From contig NZ_JADPJI010000005.1 in the NCBI RefSeq assembly GCF_023073355.1, positions 2,108,001 to 2,172,000 of the forward strand: a stretch of DNA of 64,000 nucleotides. Reading direction: 5' to 3'. Source of the stretch: Bradyrhizobium sp. 199 (lineage in GTDB: Bacteria > Pseudomonadota > Alphaproteobacteria > Rhizobiales > Xanthobacteraceae). Positions 16,236 to 24,936 of the stretch are shown piece after piece (within the stretch, counting starts at the first letter, position 1; each line of letters starts with the position of its first letter). Position numbers and translations under genes: made by a program. The notes under the pieces were generated by a model. That model was not told the origin of the DNA. It did not search any database and saw nothing but the letters and a program-made list of their open reading frames with translations.

Positions 16236-16559
16236 CTAACCCCGCCCGGGCGAGCGCTGGCCGGTCTTGCGCTGCTGTTGTGTGTAAGCATCCCAATGGC
16301 TCCAGCTGCCACTGCTGAGGCTTTGCTGGTCGGTGGCGAGCGGGCGCCGCGTACGCTTGTCGTGATCGGCGATCGCACGCTCGGACTGCGCGATCTTCCG
16401 CTTGAGTTCCCCGACGGCCTTCTGGGTCTGGCCGTTCCGCTTCGAAGAGGCGATCTCGCCCATCGTGAAGCGCGCGGTCTCGAGCGCCTTCAACTCGGCG
16501 CGGTTCTTCTTCAACTGGACCCGGTGCCAGGCGATGTTGCTGTCGCTGTCCGCAACCAT
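16236..16559 (-). CDS. Conserved hypothetical helical protein, 107 aa
   Basis: This small cytoplasmic protein is predicted to be mainly helical and probably coiled-coil: the VQLKKNRAELKALETARFTMGE and VGELKRKIAQSERAIADHD segments have Leu/Ile/Ala spacing with many Lys, Arg and Glu. The C-terminal 30 residues are polar (SSGSWSHWDAYTQQQRK). The start is the ATG giving MVADSDSNIAW, preceded by GGAG at seven bases. I do not recognise its family. A 9-base inverted repeat covers its start region. Confidence 0.65.
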   Translation of the reverse strand: MVADSDSNIAWHRVQLKKNRAELKALETARFTMGEIASSKRNGQTQKAVGELKRKIAQSERAIADHDKRTRRPLATDQQSLSSGSWSHWDAYTQQQRKTGQRSPGRG

Positions 16560-16587
16560 GTGGGAACTCCGCTGATTCGTTCCCACA
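16559..16587. promoter_or_regulatory. Inverted repeat over the start of the 107-aa gene
   Basis: TGTGGGAAC and GTTCCCACA form perfect 9-base arms with an 11-base centre. In the mRNA it would fold around the ribosome site of the minus-strand gene; on DNA it could be an operator. No partner regulator is evident. Confidence 0.35.
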
Positions 16588-16665
16588 GTGTATCGCGTGC
16601 CGAATCGGCGCCGCAACGCCCGCCCAGCGGCGAAAATACGGTCTTGTTGCGCGGGAGTTCCGGGC

Positions 16666-17439
16666 CTAGCGCTCGGCGAAAGCCTTTTCGACCACGAATT
16701 GGGCCGGCTCGCCGTGATTGCCCTCGACAAGCCCCCGCTCGCCAAGGAGCACGCGGGTATCTGCCACCAGCGCCGGGCTACCGCAGATCATGACGCGGTC
16801 GTGGGCGGCTTCCAGCGCCGGCAGGCCGATGTCGGCGAACAGCTTGCCTGACGTGATGAGATCGGTGATGCGGCCGCGATTACGGAAGGGGTCGCGCGTC
16901 ACTGTCGGGTAGTAGATCAGTTGGTTCTGGATGTACTCGCCGATCAGCTCGTCCTTCGGCAGCGCCTCGTTGATCATCTCGCCATAGGCGAGTTCCTTGA
17001 CGTGCCGGCAGCCGTGCAGCAGCACGACCTTCTCGAACCGCTCGTAGGTTTCGGGGTCCTTGATCACGCTCAGGAACGGCGCCAGGCCCGTGCCGGTGCC
17101 GATGAGGTAGAGATTGCGCCCCTCCTCCAGATTGTCGATCACCAGCGTGCCGGTGGCCTTGCGGCTGACGATGATCTCGTCGCCTTCCTTCAGATGCTGG
17201 AGCCGTGAGGTGAGCGGGCCGTCCGGCACCTTGATCGAGAAGAACTCCAGCGTCTCCTCGTAATTGGCGCTGGCAACGCTATAGGCCCGTAGCAGCGGCT
17301 TCTCGCCGACCTTGAGCCCGATCATGGTGAACTCGCCGTTGCGGAAGCGGAAGGTCGGGCTGCGGGTGGTCTTGAAGGAGAACAGCGTGTCGGTCCAGTG
17401 GTGGACGCTCAAAACGGCTTCCTGATTGAAATTGCTCAT
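16666..17439 (-). CDS. fpr: Ferredoxin--NADP+ reductase
   Basis: This 257-residue FAD enzyme moves electrons between NADPH and ferredoxin or flavodoxin in the cytoplasm. The FAD motif LLRAYSVASANYEE (RxYS, about residues 49-62), the NADP motif LIGTGTGLAPFLSVI (about 112-126) and a C-terminal VVEKAFAER that ends close to the flavin mark the bacterial subclass I Fpr. It is divergent from the enamidase gene of the nicotinate pathway, and a pathway operator lies between them. It may therefore supply reduced ferredoxin to 6-hydroxynicotinate reductase; that link is inferred from position only. Confidence 0.92.
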   Translation of the reverse strand: MSNFNQEAVLSVHHWTDTLFSFKTTRSPTFRFRNGEFTMIGLKVGEKPLLRAYSVASANYEETLEFFSIKVPDGPLTSRLQHLKEGDEIIVSRKATGTLVIDNLEEGRNLYLIGTGTGLAPFLSVIKDPETYERFEKVVLLHGCRHVKELAYGEMINEALPKDELIGEYIQNQLIYYPTVTRDPFRNRGRITDLITSGKLFADIGLPALEAAHDRVMICGSPALVADTRVLLGERGLVEGNHGEPAQFVVEKAFAER

Positions 17440-17502
17440 CTCACCCTTCCGTGGCGCGTGGTGGCGGTTTTCAAGGCGGCAGCTATGCGTCGTTTGTACA
17501 CG

Positions 17503-17521
17503 ATCATTCGTATACTAATGA
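17503..17521. promoter_or_regulatory. Nicotinate-regulon operator at the fpr/enamidase divide
   Basis: ATCATTCGTATACTAATGA matches 17 of 19 bases of the site upstream of 6-hydroxynicotinate reductase at 27923. It lies 64 bases from the fpr start and 75 bases from the enamidase start. Immediately to its left, CGTTTGTACAC (17491-17501) resembles half of the palindrome in front of nicA. It is a probable binding site of the MarR protein of the cluster. Confidence 0.65.
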
Positions 17522-17595
17522 ATAATCCGGCTTGATCCCGCGGTCAAGGCTGCCCAAGATCGGAAGCGTTGCAGTGAAGGACAAGGACCCATTCC

Positions 17596-18792
17596 ATGGC
17601 GCATGACGCACCCCAGGCCACCGGACCCTCGAAGCTCGTGATCCGGAATATCGGCCTGATCCTGTCCGGCGCCCTGGAAAAGCCGATCCTGGACGGCGAC
17701 ACCATCGTCGCCGAGAACGGCAAGATCACCGCGATCGGCCGCTTCAAGGACGTTAACACCGAAGGCGCGACCACCATCGTCGAGGCCAACGGCACCACGG
17801 TGGCGCCCGGCCTGATCGACAGCCACGTCCACCCCGTCGCCGGCGACTGGACGCCGCGCCAGAACCAGATCGGCTGGATCGACAGCAATTTGCATGGTGG
17901 CGTCACCACGATGATTTCCGCCGGTGAAGTGCATATGCCCGGCCGCCCGCGCGACGTCGTCGGGTTGAAGGCAATGGCGATCTTCGCCCAGCGCGCATTC
18001 TGGAATCTGCGGCCTGGCGGCGTGAAGGTTCATGCCGGCGCGCCCGTGATCGAATGCGAGATGGTCGAGGAGGACTTCAAGGAATTGGCCGCAGCCGGCG
18101 TCAAGCTGCTCGGCGAAGTCGGCCTCGGCGGTGTCAAGGACGGCCCCACCGCGCGGAAGATGGTCGGCTGGGCGCGCAAATACGGCATCCAGAGCACGAT
18201 CCACACCGGCGGTCCCTCGATCCCCGGCTCCGGCCTGATCGACAAGGACGTGGTGCTGGAGGCCGACACCGACGTGGTCGGGCACATCAATGGCGGCCAC
18301 ACGGCGCTCCCCGACGACCAGATCCGCTGCATCTGCGAGGGCTGCAAGCGCGGGCTGGAGCTCGTGCACAACGGCAATGAGCGCTCGGCCCTCTTCACGC
18401 TGCGCATCGCGCGTGAGATGAACGATCTGCACCGCGTCATCCTCGGCACCGACGCGCCGGCGGGGTCCGGCGTGCAGCCGCTGGGCATTCTGCGCATGGT
18501 CTCGATGCTGTCCTCGCTCGGCGATCTGCCAGCCGAGCTCGCGTTTTGTCTCGCCACCGGCAATACCGCGCGGATGCGCGAGCTCGATTGCGGCCTGATC
18601 GAAGTCGGCCGTTCCGCCGACTTCGTCATCATGGACAAGGCCCAGCATTCGGCCGGCAAGAACATCCTGGAGAGCGTCCAGCTCGGCGACCTCCCCGGCA
18701 TCGGCATGACCATCATCGACGGCATCGTGCGCACCCAGCGCAGCCGCAATACGCCGCCGGCGGGCAAGGTGCCGGAGGTGGTGGCGAAGTGA
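17596..18792 (+). CDS. ena: Enamidase (1,4,5,6-tetrahydro-6-oxonicotinate amidohydrolase)
   Basis: This is a 398-residue amidohydrolase. The HxH motif is at His77 and His79 (GLIDSHVHP), with IHTGGPS, GHINGGHTA and LGTDAPAGSG supplying the other metal and catalytic residues as in enamidase of Eubacterium barkeri. That enzyme opens the reduced ring of 1,4,5,6-tetrahydro-6-oxonicotinate, releasing ammonia and 2-formylglutarate. The assignment rests on overall family resemblance plus the presence of 6-hydroxynicotinate reductase and nicotinate dehydrogenase in the same island. It is a single-gene unit with a pathway operator 75 bases upstream. Confidence 0.85.
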   Translation: MAHDAPQATGPSKLVIRNIGLILSGALEKPILDGDTIVAENGKITAIGRFKDVNTEGATTIVEANGTTVAPGLIDSHVHPVAGDWTPRQNQIGWIDSNLHGGVTTMISAGEVHMPGRPRDVVGLKAMAIFAQRAFWNLRPGGVKVHAGAPVIECEMVEEDFKELAAAGVKLLGEVGLGGVKDGPTARKMVGWARKYGIQSTIHTGGPSIPGSGLIDKDVVLEADTDVVGHINGGHTALPDDQIRCICEGCKRGLELVHNGNERSALFTLRIAREMNDLHRVILGTDAPAGSGVQPLGILRMVSMLSSLGDLPAELAFCLATGNTARMRELDCGLIEVGRSADFVIMDKAQHSAGKNILESVQLGDLPGIGMTIIDGIVRTQRSRNTPPAGKVPEVVAK

Positions 18793-18821
18793 GGTAGTTT
18801 GAGCCGCTCGCAGCGCCTAAA

Positions 18822-18867
18822 GCATGATCCGGAAAAGTGCGCAGCGGTTTTCCGAAAAGATCATGCT
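18822..18867. repeat. Palindromic intergenic repeat, copy 1
   Basis: GCATGATC-CGGAAAA pairs with TTTTCCG and GATCATGC across a short loop. The same sequence in the opposite orientation occurs at 56574-56616. Such elements are scattered through Bradyrhizobium genomes in my memory. It lies 30 bases after the enamidase stop. Confidence 0.8.
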
Positions 18868-18879
18868 CAAACAACAACC

Positions 18880-18920
18880 TAAAGCGCGATGACGATTCAT
18901 CCTAATCGCATCGCGCTTTA
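18880..18920. repeat. Palindromic intergenic hairpin repeat
   Basis: TAAAGCGCGATG and CATCGCGCTTTA are perfect 12-base arms; inside them CGATT and AATCG extend the stem past a single unpaired A. The hairpin could mark the transcript end of the enamidase gene but has no T-run. It looks like another dispersed genus-specific repeat. Confidence 0.75.
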
Positions 18921-19015
18921 GTGGCCGCTCGAAGGCATTGAACGAGTCTCCCGCCTGCTGCGTCTAATGCGGACAGCCCGACGAGGGCATGCATTGCTGG
19001 AGCGTCGAGGGGACC

Positions 19016-19705
19016 ATGAAGAGTTCGTCGCGGATTGCCGCCGGCGTTGCCGGTGCGCTGGCGGGCTATGTCGCGGTCTTTCTGCTGTTTTCTCTCCTCG
19101 ATCTCGGCAATCGTGCGGACCCCATTGCATCGGGCTTGTTGGCCCTGTTCGTGTACTCTCCGATCGGCGCGATCGGAGGCGCGGTGCTCGCCAGCTGGCT
19201 GGTATCGCGTCCAGGCAAGGACGCAAGCAATGGAAGCGTCGCGCGCAACAGCCTGAAGTCGCTCGGCGTGGTCGCCCTCCTCTGCGTGGCAGCCGCCGGC
19301 ACTTATCTCGCTTACGCCTATGCGACCGCGACGCCCTGGCTCAACCCCAACGCAGCCAATCCCCTTCTCGTGTTCGAGGTTCGTCTTCCGCCTGGAGGTA
19401 CAGCGCCAATCTCACCGCAAAGCATTGCCGTCGAATTGCAGACTGACATCAACACCATGCCCGCCGAGCTGACGCCAACCGGCTTCCGTCGTGATGGCGA
19501 GCAAGCGGTCATCACGGGCGAAGTCGAACTCGCCTTCCGAACCGCGCACCGGCAACTCGCCGTCAATATCGAAGGACAGCCGAGCCGGATCTATCCGATC
19601 GGACTGTCGGCCAGAGCGCCCTATACCGCGGAGTTCGGCACGTGGCGTCCCCTGCCCGACGGCAGTGAGATCCGCTACCGCGCCAAATGGCCGGGAAAAA
19701 GCTGA
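19016..19705 (+). CDS. Membrane protein of unknown function, 229 aa
   Basis: The first half holds about three membrane spans (VAGALAGYVAVFLLFSLLDL; a Gly/Ala-rich AIGGAVLASWL region; VVALLCVAAAGTYLAYAYA). The second half is a soluble, strand-rich domain (ELTPTGFRRDGEQAVITGEVE) probably on the periplasmic side. No catalytic motif or family is recognised. The ATG preceded by GAGGGG is used; an earlier ATG nine codons upstream is less likely. It converges with the MarR gene and seems unrelated to the nicotinate genes around it. Confidence 0.65.
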   Translation: MKSSSRIAAGVAGALAGYVAVFLLFSLLDLGNRADPIASGLLALFVYSPIGAIGGAVLASWLVSRPGKDASNGSVARNSLKSLGVVALLCVAAAGTYLAYAYATATPWLNPNAANPLLVFEVRLPPGGTAPISPQSIAVELQTDINTMPAELTPTGFRRDGEQAVITGEVELAFRTAHRQLAVNIEGQPSRIYPIGLSARAPYTAEFGTWRPLPDGSEIRYRAKWPGKS

Positions 19706-19717
19706 CCTTCCATCGTA

Positions 19718-20173
19718 TCACCGCAGCTTGTTCAACAGGGCCATCAGCATCTCGCGCTCTTTCGCGTCGAGCGGCGCGAGCGTCTCACGGGTGATGGCAA
19801 GCGCATTCGGCGCGACCTTCTCCGCAACCTGCTGACCCGCACGGGTCAGGCTCACCAGCAGGCGACGTCCGTCCTCGGGATCCTGGCTCGTCTCGGTCAG
19901 GCCGCGCGCCGTCAGGCGATCGATCACGCCCTTGATGGTGGCGACGTCCATCGCCGTCAGCCGGCCCAGCTGGTTCTGCGAGCACGGCCCGGTCTCGGCG
20001 AGTTTCGACAATGCCGCCCATTGCGTCGGCGTCAAATTGGTGCCGATGTCGCGGGCGAAAATCGAACTGTGACGCTGCCAGACCTGGCGCAGGATGAAGC
20101 CGACCTGCTCGTCGAGCACGTAAGGCGGTTTTGCCGGTTTGATGCTCTTTTTCGCCGTGACGCTTCTCGCCAT
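19718..20173 (-). CDS. MarR family transcriptional regulator of the nicotinate genes
   Basis: This 151-residue winged-helix regulator has recognition region SQNQLGRLTAMDVATIKGVIDRL (about residues 82-105) followed by the wing with DPEDGRR, the usual MarR DxR pattern. The C-terminal helix ends in LMALLNKLR. It is the last gene of the eight-gene run that starts with 6-hydroxynicotinate reductase, 13 bases after livF. Pseudomonas NicR, which represses nicotinate genes, is also a MarR protein. It most likely binds the ATTCGTATAC-type sites in this island, with a pathway intermediate as inducer; that is inference. Confidence 0.88.
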   Translation of the reverse strand: MARSVTAKKSIKPAKPPYVLDEQVGFILRQVWQRHSSIFARDIGTNLTPTQWAALSKLAETGPCSQNQLGRLTAMDVATIKGVIDRLTARGLTETSQDPEDGRRLLVSLTRAGQQVAEKVAPNALAITRETLAPLDAKEREMLMALLNKLR

Positions 20174-20186
20174 CCGTTCCCCGCCT

Positions 20187-20891
20187 TCACAACGACAGAT
20201 GCGCGTCGCGGATGTCCGGACGCGCGTCGAGCTCGGCCATGGTGCCGCCGAAGCAGATGCGGCCGCGCTCGATGATGTAGGCGCGATCCGAGATCAGCCG
20301 CGCGAAATGCAAATTCTGCTCGGAGACCACGATGCTGACGCCTTCCTTCTTCATCGTCAGGATGGCATCGACCATCTGCTCCACGATCTTCGGCGACAGG
20401 CCTTCCGAGGGTTCGTCCAGCAGCACCAGCGACGGATTGCCCATCAGCGTGCGGGCAATGGTAAGCATCTGCTGCTCGCCGCCGCTCATGCGGCCGCCCG
20501 GACGACCCCGCATCTCGCCCAGATTCGGAAACAGCGCGAACAGCTTCTCACGGGTCCAGTGCGGAGCGTTCGGACGCTTCGGCTGGCGGCCGACTTCGAG
20601 GTTTTCTTCCACCGTCAGGTCGGTGAAGATGCGCCGCTCCTCGGGCACGTAGCCGAGCCCCTCGCGCACAATCTCATGCGTTGGACTCAGCGAGACGTCC
20701 TTGCCCTCGAACATGATGCGGCCGGTTCGTTGCGCAACGAGGCCGACGATCGAGCGGAACGTCGTCGATTTGCCGGCGCCGTTCCGCCCGAGCAGCGCCA
20801 CCACCTCGCCCTCGCCGACCTCGAAACCGACGTCGAACAGGATATGCGCCGGGCCGTAATGACTGTTGAGCCCCTCGATCGTCAGCTTCAT
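20187..20891 (-). CDS. livF: Branched-chain-type ABC transporter ATPase LivF
   Basis: This 234-residue ABC ATPase is complete: Walker A GRNGAGKST, Q-loop region, MSGGEQQM signature, LVLLDEPS Walker B and the SEQNLHFA switch with Gln-Asn in place of the usual His, which is normal for LivF. With LivG it powers the LivHM permease at the inner membrane. It starts at an ATGA overlap with the livG stop, with GGAG upstream. Its place in the nicotinate run suggests import of nicotinate or a related pyridine acid instead of branched amino acids. Confidence 0.9.
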   Translation of the reverse strand: MKLTIEGLNSHYGPAHILFDVGFEVGEGEVVALLGRNGAGKSTTFRSIVGLVAQRTGRIMFEGKDVSLSPTHEIVREGLGYVPEERRIFTDLTVEENLEVGRQPKRPNAPHWTREKLFALFPNLGEMRGRPGGRMSGGEQQMLTIARTLMGNPSLVLLDEPSEGLSPKIVEQMVDAILTMKKEGVSIVVSEQNLHFARLISDRAYIIERGRICFGGTMAELDARPDIRDAHLSL

Positions 20892-21679
20892 GCCGAGGCT
20901 CCGTCGCGATGGCGGGCATCGTAAACGAGGCCTTCGCCGAGATAGACCGCCTGCACCTGCGGATTGCCGCGCACCTCGGCCGGCGTGCCTTCGGCGATCA
21001 GCGTGCCGCGGTTGAGCACGATGATGCGGTCGGCATGCTCGAACACCACGTCCATGTCGTGCTCGGTAAAGAGCACTCCGATCGACTTCTCGCGAGCGAT
21101 CTGCGCGGTGAGCCGCATCAGGTCGACCCGCTCGCGCGGCGCCATGCCCGCAGTCGGCTCGTCCATCAGGAGCAGCTTCGGCTCGTTGGCGAGCGCGACC
21201 GCAAGCTCGAGCCGTTTGAGGTCGCCATAGGCGAGCTCGCCGCAGGGACGATCCGCATAGCCGCCCATGCCGACGAGCTCGAGCAGCCGGCCCGCCTCGC
21301 CGCGATCGAAGTTCGGCGCCGAGCCGAAGAGATTGAACAACTGTTTCCCGTGCGAGACGAGGGCGACCTGGACGTTCTCGCGCACGGTCATGGTGGCAAA
21401 GGTCGCGGTGATCTGGAAGGTGCGCCCGACGCCGAGACGCCAAACCTCACGCGGCTTCCTGGCCGTGATGTCTTCGCCGAGCAGGCGAACATGGCCGGTA
21501 TCGGGCTTGTTCTGGCCATTGAGCATGTCGAAGCAGGTGCTCTTGCCGGCACCGTTCGGCCCGATCAGCGCCAAAATCTCGCCGGCACGGAGCGAGAACG
21601 ACACGCCCCGCACCGCGTGGATGCCGCCATAGGATTTGGTCAGGCCTTCGACTGCAAGAAGTGGGGATGCGACGCTCAT
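20888..21679 (-). CDS. livG: Branched-chain-type ABC transporter ATPase LivG
   Basis: This 263-residue ATPase has Walker A GPNGAGKST, the LAYGDLKRLE signature typical of LivG, LLLMDEPTAGM Walker B and the FTEHDMDVVF switch His. The C-terminal tail GNPQVQAVYLGEG is the LivG-specific extension. Start and stop overlap both neighbours by ATGA, so livHM, livG and livF are translated as one coupled set. Substrate is inferred from the operon. Confidence 0.92.
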   Translation of the reverse strand: MSVASPLLAVEGLTKSYGGIHAVRGVSFSLRAGEILALIGPNGAGKSTCFDMLNGQNKPDTGHVRLLGEDITARKPREVWRLGVGRTFQITATFATMTVRENVQVALVSHGKQLFNLFGSAPNFDRGEAGRLLELVGMGGYADRPCGELAYGDLKRLELAVALANEPKLLLMDEPTAGMAPRERVDLMRLTAQIAREKSIGVLFTEHDMDVVFEHADRIIVLNRGTLIAEGTPAEVRGNPQVQAVYLGEGLVYDARHRDGASA

Positions 21680-23565
21680 TCGGCGGACTCGATCGGCTTG
21701 GCAAGCAAGGGAGATCCCGGCGGCGAGGACTTTCTGCGCCGCTGCGCCAGCATCTCCAGCATGCCGACGATGCCCTTGGGGAAGACGACGACGATCAGCA
21801 TGATGAAGCCGCCAAGCACGAGCTTCGACAGATCGGTCTGGCTGACCAGCCAGATGTTCAAGGCCTTGTAGACGATCGCGCCGATCACCGCCCCCGACAC
21901 CGTCTCGACTCCGCCGAGCAGCACCATGACCAGCGCATCGACCGAGAGCGAGATGCCGAGATTGTCGGGGAAGACGCTGCCCTTGAGGTAGGCGAATAGC
22001 GCGCCGCCGATGCCTGCGGTCGTGCCGGCGATCACGAAGGCGGTCCATTGGATGCGCTTGGCGTTGATCCCGATCGCTTCAGTGCGCAGGAGCGAGTCGC
22101 GCGTGGCACGAAGCGCATAACCGAACGGCGAGAACACCATGGCCCGCAGCGCGATGGTCACCAGCGCCGCAACGCCGAGCGCCAGCCAGTAGAAGTTCGA
22201 CGGGCTCGCCGCCCATTTTTCCGGCCAGACGCCCAGAATGCCGTTGTCGCCGCCGGTGACGCTCACCCACTGGAACGCGATCGACCAGACAATCTGCGCG
22301 AATGCCAGCGTCAGCATCGCAAAATAGACGCCGGAGAGCTGCACGGCGAAGAAGCCGAACACGGCGGCGCCCATGCAGCCGAGCAGCGGGCCGAGCAGCA
22401 AACAGACGATCATCGGCAGCCCCGCCATCTTGGCCAGGAAAGCGACGCCATAGGCACCGAGGCCGAAATAAGCGGCGTGGCCGAAGGACGCGAGCCCCCC
22501 GACCGACATCAGGAAGTGCAGGCTGACGGCAAAGATGACGAAGATCGCGATCTCCGAGCCGACGGTGAGCAGATAATTTCCGGCAAACAGCGGCAGCGTC
22601 GCCGCGATGATGAGCGCCGCAAGGGCGGCGAGCCGCTCGTTCGACGTCAGAGGCCGCCAGGGATTGACGGTGAGACCCGGCGTCTTGCGCGCGGGCGCCT
22701 CCGGTTTGCCAAACAGGCCCCAAGGCCGCACGATCAGCACCACCGCCATCACCAGGAAGACCAGGATGATGGAAATCTTCGGAAAGATCAGGATGCCGAA
22801 GGCGTTGAGCTCGGAGACCAGCACGGCCGCGACGAAGGCGCCGACAATGCTGCCGAGGCCGCCGATCACGACCACAACGAAGACCTCGACGATGATGCGC
22901 AGATCCATGGCGTGATGCACGGCATCGCGCGGGATCTGGAGCGCCCCGCCGAGCGCGGCCAGGAAGACACCGACCGCGAACACCGACGTGAACAGCCATT
23001 TCTGATTGACGCCGAGCGCTGCAACCATGTCGCGGTCCTGCGTCGCCGCGCGCACCAGGACGCCCCAGCGCGTGCGCTGGAACAATAGCCAGAGAATCCC
23101 AAGCACGACCGGTCCAAGCGCGATCAGGAACAGGTCGTAGCTCGGAATGTTCTGGCCGAAGAAATCAATCGCGCCCTTGAAGCCCGGCGCGCGGCGACCG
23201 ACGAGATCGTCAGGCCCCCAGATCAGGACGACGAGGTCCTCGACCATCAAGGTCAGGCCGAAGGTTGCAAGCAGCTGAAACAGTTCCGGCGCGTGATAGA
23301 TGCGCCGGAGCAGCACCATCTCGACGAGCACGCCGATTAGCGCCACGGCCAGCGCGGCCAGCACGATGCTGCCCCAGAAGCCAAAGGCACCCGAAAGCCG
23401 CTCCGTCAGCGTGAAGGCGATGTAGGCGCCGATCATGTAGAAGGCGCCATGCGCGAAATTCACGATCCGCGTCACGCCGAAGATGATCGACAGGCCCGAG
23501 GCCACCAGAAACAGCGACGCTGCGCTGGCGAGACCGGTCAGAAACTGTACGACATAAAAGGCCAT
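21676..23565 (-). CDS. livHM: Fused LivH-LivM permease
   Basis: This 629-residue inner-membrane protein joins two permease subunits. Residues 1 to about 290 are LivH-like (SGLSIIFGVTRIVNFAHGAFY near the start), a linker rich in Pro, Ala and Lys follows, and residues from about 310 are LivM-like (AVSLHFLMSVGGLASFGHAAY; FGYALRATRDSLLRTEAIGIN is the ATPase-contact EAA-type loop). Separate livH and livM genes are more usual. It overlaps livG by ATGA, while 148 bases with a palindromic repeat part it from livK. Confidence 0.92.
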   Translation of the reverse strand: MAFYVVQFLTGLASAASLFLVASGLSIIFGVTRIVNFAHGAFYMIGAYIAFTLTERLSGAFGFWGSIVLAALAVALIGVLVEMVLLRRIYHAPELFQLLATFGLTLMVEDLVVLIWGPDDLVGRRAPGFKGAIDFFGQNIPSYDLFLIALGPVVLGILWLLFQRTRWGVLVRAATQDRDMVAALGVNQKWLFTSVFAVGVFLAALGGALQIPRDAVHHAMDLRIIVEVFVVVVIGGLGSIVGAFVAAVLVSELNAFGILIFPKISIILVFLVMAVVLIVRPWGLFGKPEAPARKTPGLTVNPWRPLTSNERLAALAALIIAATLPLFAGNYLLTVGSEIAIFVIFAVSLHFLMSVGGLASFGHAAYFGLGAYGVAFLAKMAGLPMIVCLLLGPLLGCMGAAVFGFFAVQLSGVYFAMLTLAFAQIVWSIAFQWVSVTGGDNGILGVWPEKWAASPSNFYWLALGVAALVTIALRAMVFSPFGYALRATRDSLLRTEAIGINAKRIQWTAFVIAGTTAGIGGALFAYLKGSVFPDNLGISLSVDALVMVLLGGVETVSGAVIGAIVYKALNIWLVSQTDLSKLVLGGFIMLIVVVFPKGIVGMLEMLAQRRRKSSPPGSPLLAKPIESAE

Positions 23566-23599
23566 CGGCAGTCCGGGTTCGTTAGGTCTGAGTTCTGGG

Positions 23600-23695
23600 C
23601 GTCATCCTTCGAGACGGCGCAACGCGCCTCCTCAGGATGAGGCCGGGACCTCATGGTGAGGTGCGCGGCAACGCCGCGCGTCTCGAACCACGAAG
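23600..23695. repeat. Palindromic intergenic repeat between livK and livHM
   Basis: GTCATCCTTCGAGACGGCGC is followed by CTCCTCAGGATGAGG, then CTCATGGTGAGGTGCGCGGC and CGCGTCTCGAACCACGAAG. Blocks CATCCT/AGGATG and CGAGACG/CGTCTCG form inverted pairs. This type is widespread in Bradyrhizobium intergenic DNA. Inside an operon it may set the ratio of binding protein to permease by mRNA processing. Confidence 0.7.
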
Positions 23696-23713
23696 CCCCG
23701 GTCTCTCGTTGCA

Positions 23714-24916
23714 TCAATCCTTCGGACGCAGCTTCTCGACTTCGGCATCGCCAGGCAGATAGTCCGCGCCCTTCTTGTAGGACGAGTCCACCATCACGCC
23801 CTTGCCATCCTTCAGAGCGGTCTTGCCGACGTAGGCACCGAGCGTTGACTGGTGGTCGATCTTGCGGAACGTGATCTCGCCGAACGGCGACGGCACCGAG
23901 AGACCTTCTGCCGCGGCGATCAGCTTCTCCGGATCGCTCGAGCCGGCCTTCGCCAGGATCGCAGCCGCCGACTTGATGGTCTGATAGCCGACGATCGAGC
24001 CGAGACGCGGATAGTCGTTGTACTTGGCCTGGTAGGCCTTCAGGAACGCGTCATGCTCGGGCGTCTTGATCGAGTACCAGGGATAGCCGGTGACGATCCA
24101 GCCCTCGGGCGTCTCGTCCTTGAGCGGATCGAGATATTCGGGCTCGCCGGTCAGGAAGGACACGACCTCGCGTCCCTTGAACAGGCCGCGGGTGTTGCCT
24201 TCGCGCACGAGCTTGACGAGGTCGGCGCCGAACGTGACGTTGAGGATCGCTTCCGGGTTGGCGGCGGCGACGGCCTGCACCACCGGGCCTGCGTCGATCT
24301 TGCCCTGCGGCGGCCATTGCTCGTCGACCCACTGGATATCAGGACGCTTCTCCGACATCAGCTTCTTGAACACGGCAACTGCGGACTGGCCGTATTCGTA
24401 GTTCGGGGCGATCGTCGCCCAGCGTTTGGCCGGCAGCTTGCTCGCCGCTTCGACCAGCATCGCCGCCTGCATGTAGTTGGAGGGGCGCAGGCGGAATGTG
24501 TATTTGTTGCCCTTGGACCAGGTGATGGCGTCCGTCAACGGCTCGGCCGCGAGGAAGAACACCTTCTTCTGGTTGGCGAAGTCGCTGACGGCAAGTCCGA
24601 TGTTCGACAGGAACGTGCCCGTCAGCATCGCGACGCCTTCGCTCGAGACCAACTCATTGGCAGCGGTCTGCGCATCCGCCGGCTTGCCGCCGTCATCCTT
24701 GGAGATGACGACGAGCTTCTTGCCGTTGATGCCGCCGGCCGCGTTGACCTCCTCGACGGCGAGTTGCCATCCCTTGCGGTAGGGCTCGGTGAACGCCGGC
24801 AACAGCGAATAGCTGTTGATCTCGCCGATCTTGATATCCTGCGCCACGGCCGAATGAGCCATGCCACCCGCCAACAGCGCAAACGCCGCGCCGACGAAAT
24901 AATTCTTTGCTTGCAT
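23714..24916 (-). CDS. livK: Branched-chain-type ABC transporter binding protein LivK-like
   Basis: This 400-residue periplasmic binding protein of the LivK/AmiC type has a signal peptide MQAKNYFVGAAFALLAGGMA and cleavage near AVAQDI. IKIGEINSYSLLPAFTEPY opens the mature domain, and the EEVNAAGGINGKKLVVISKDDGG elements follow the family pattern. Start at the ATG preceded by GGAGG is preferred over a GTG four codons upstream. Its gene follows the PF06684 gene by 20 bases in the nicotinate operon, so a pyridine carboxylate is a plausible ligand. Confidence 0.9.
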   Translation of the reverse strand: MQAKNYFVGAAFALLAGGMAHSAVAQDIKIGEINSYSLLPAFTEPYRKGWQLAVEEVNAAGGINGKKLVVISKDDGGKPADAQTAANELVSSEGVAMLTGTFLSNIGLAVSDFANQKKVFFLAAEPLTDAITWSKGNKYTFRLRPSNYMQAAMLVEAASKLPAKRWATIAPNYEYGQSAVAVFKKLMSEKRPDIQWVDEQWPPQGKIDAGPVVQAVAAANPEAILNVTFGADLVKLVREGNTRGLFKGREVVSFLTGEPEYLDPLKDETPEGWIVTGYPWYSIKTPEHDAFLKAYQAKYNDYPRLGSIVGYQTIKSAAAILAKAGSSDPEKLIAAAEGLSVPSPFGEITFRKIDHQSTLGAYVGKTALKDGKGVMVDSSYKKGADYLPGDAEVEKLRPKD

Positions 24917-24936
24917 CCCAGCCTCCACCGTTAAAA

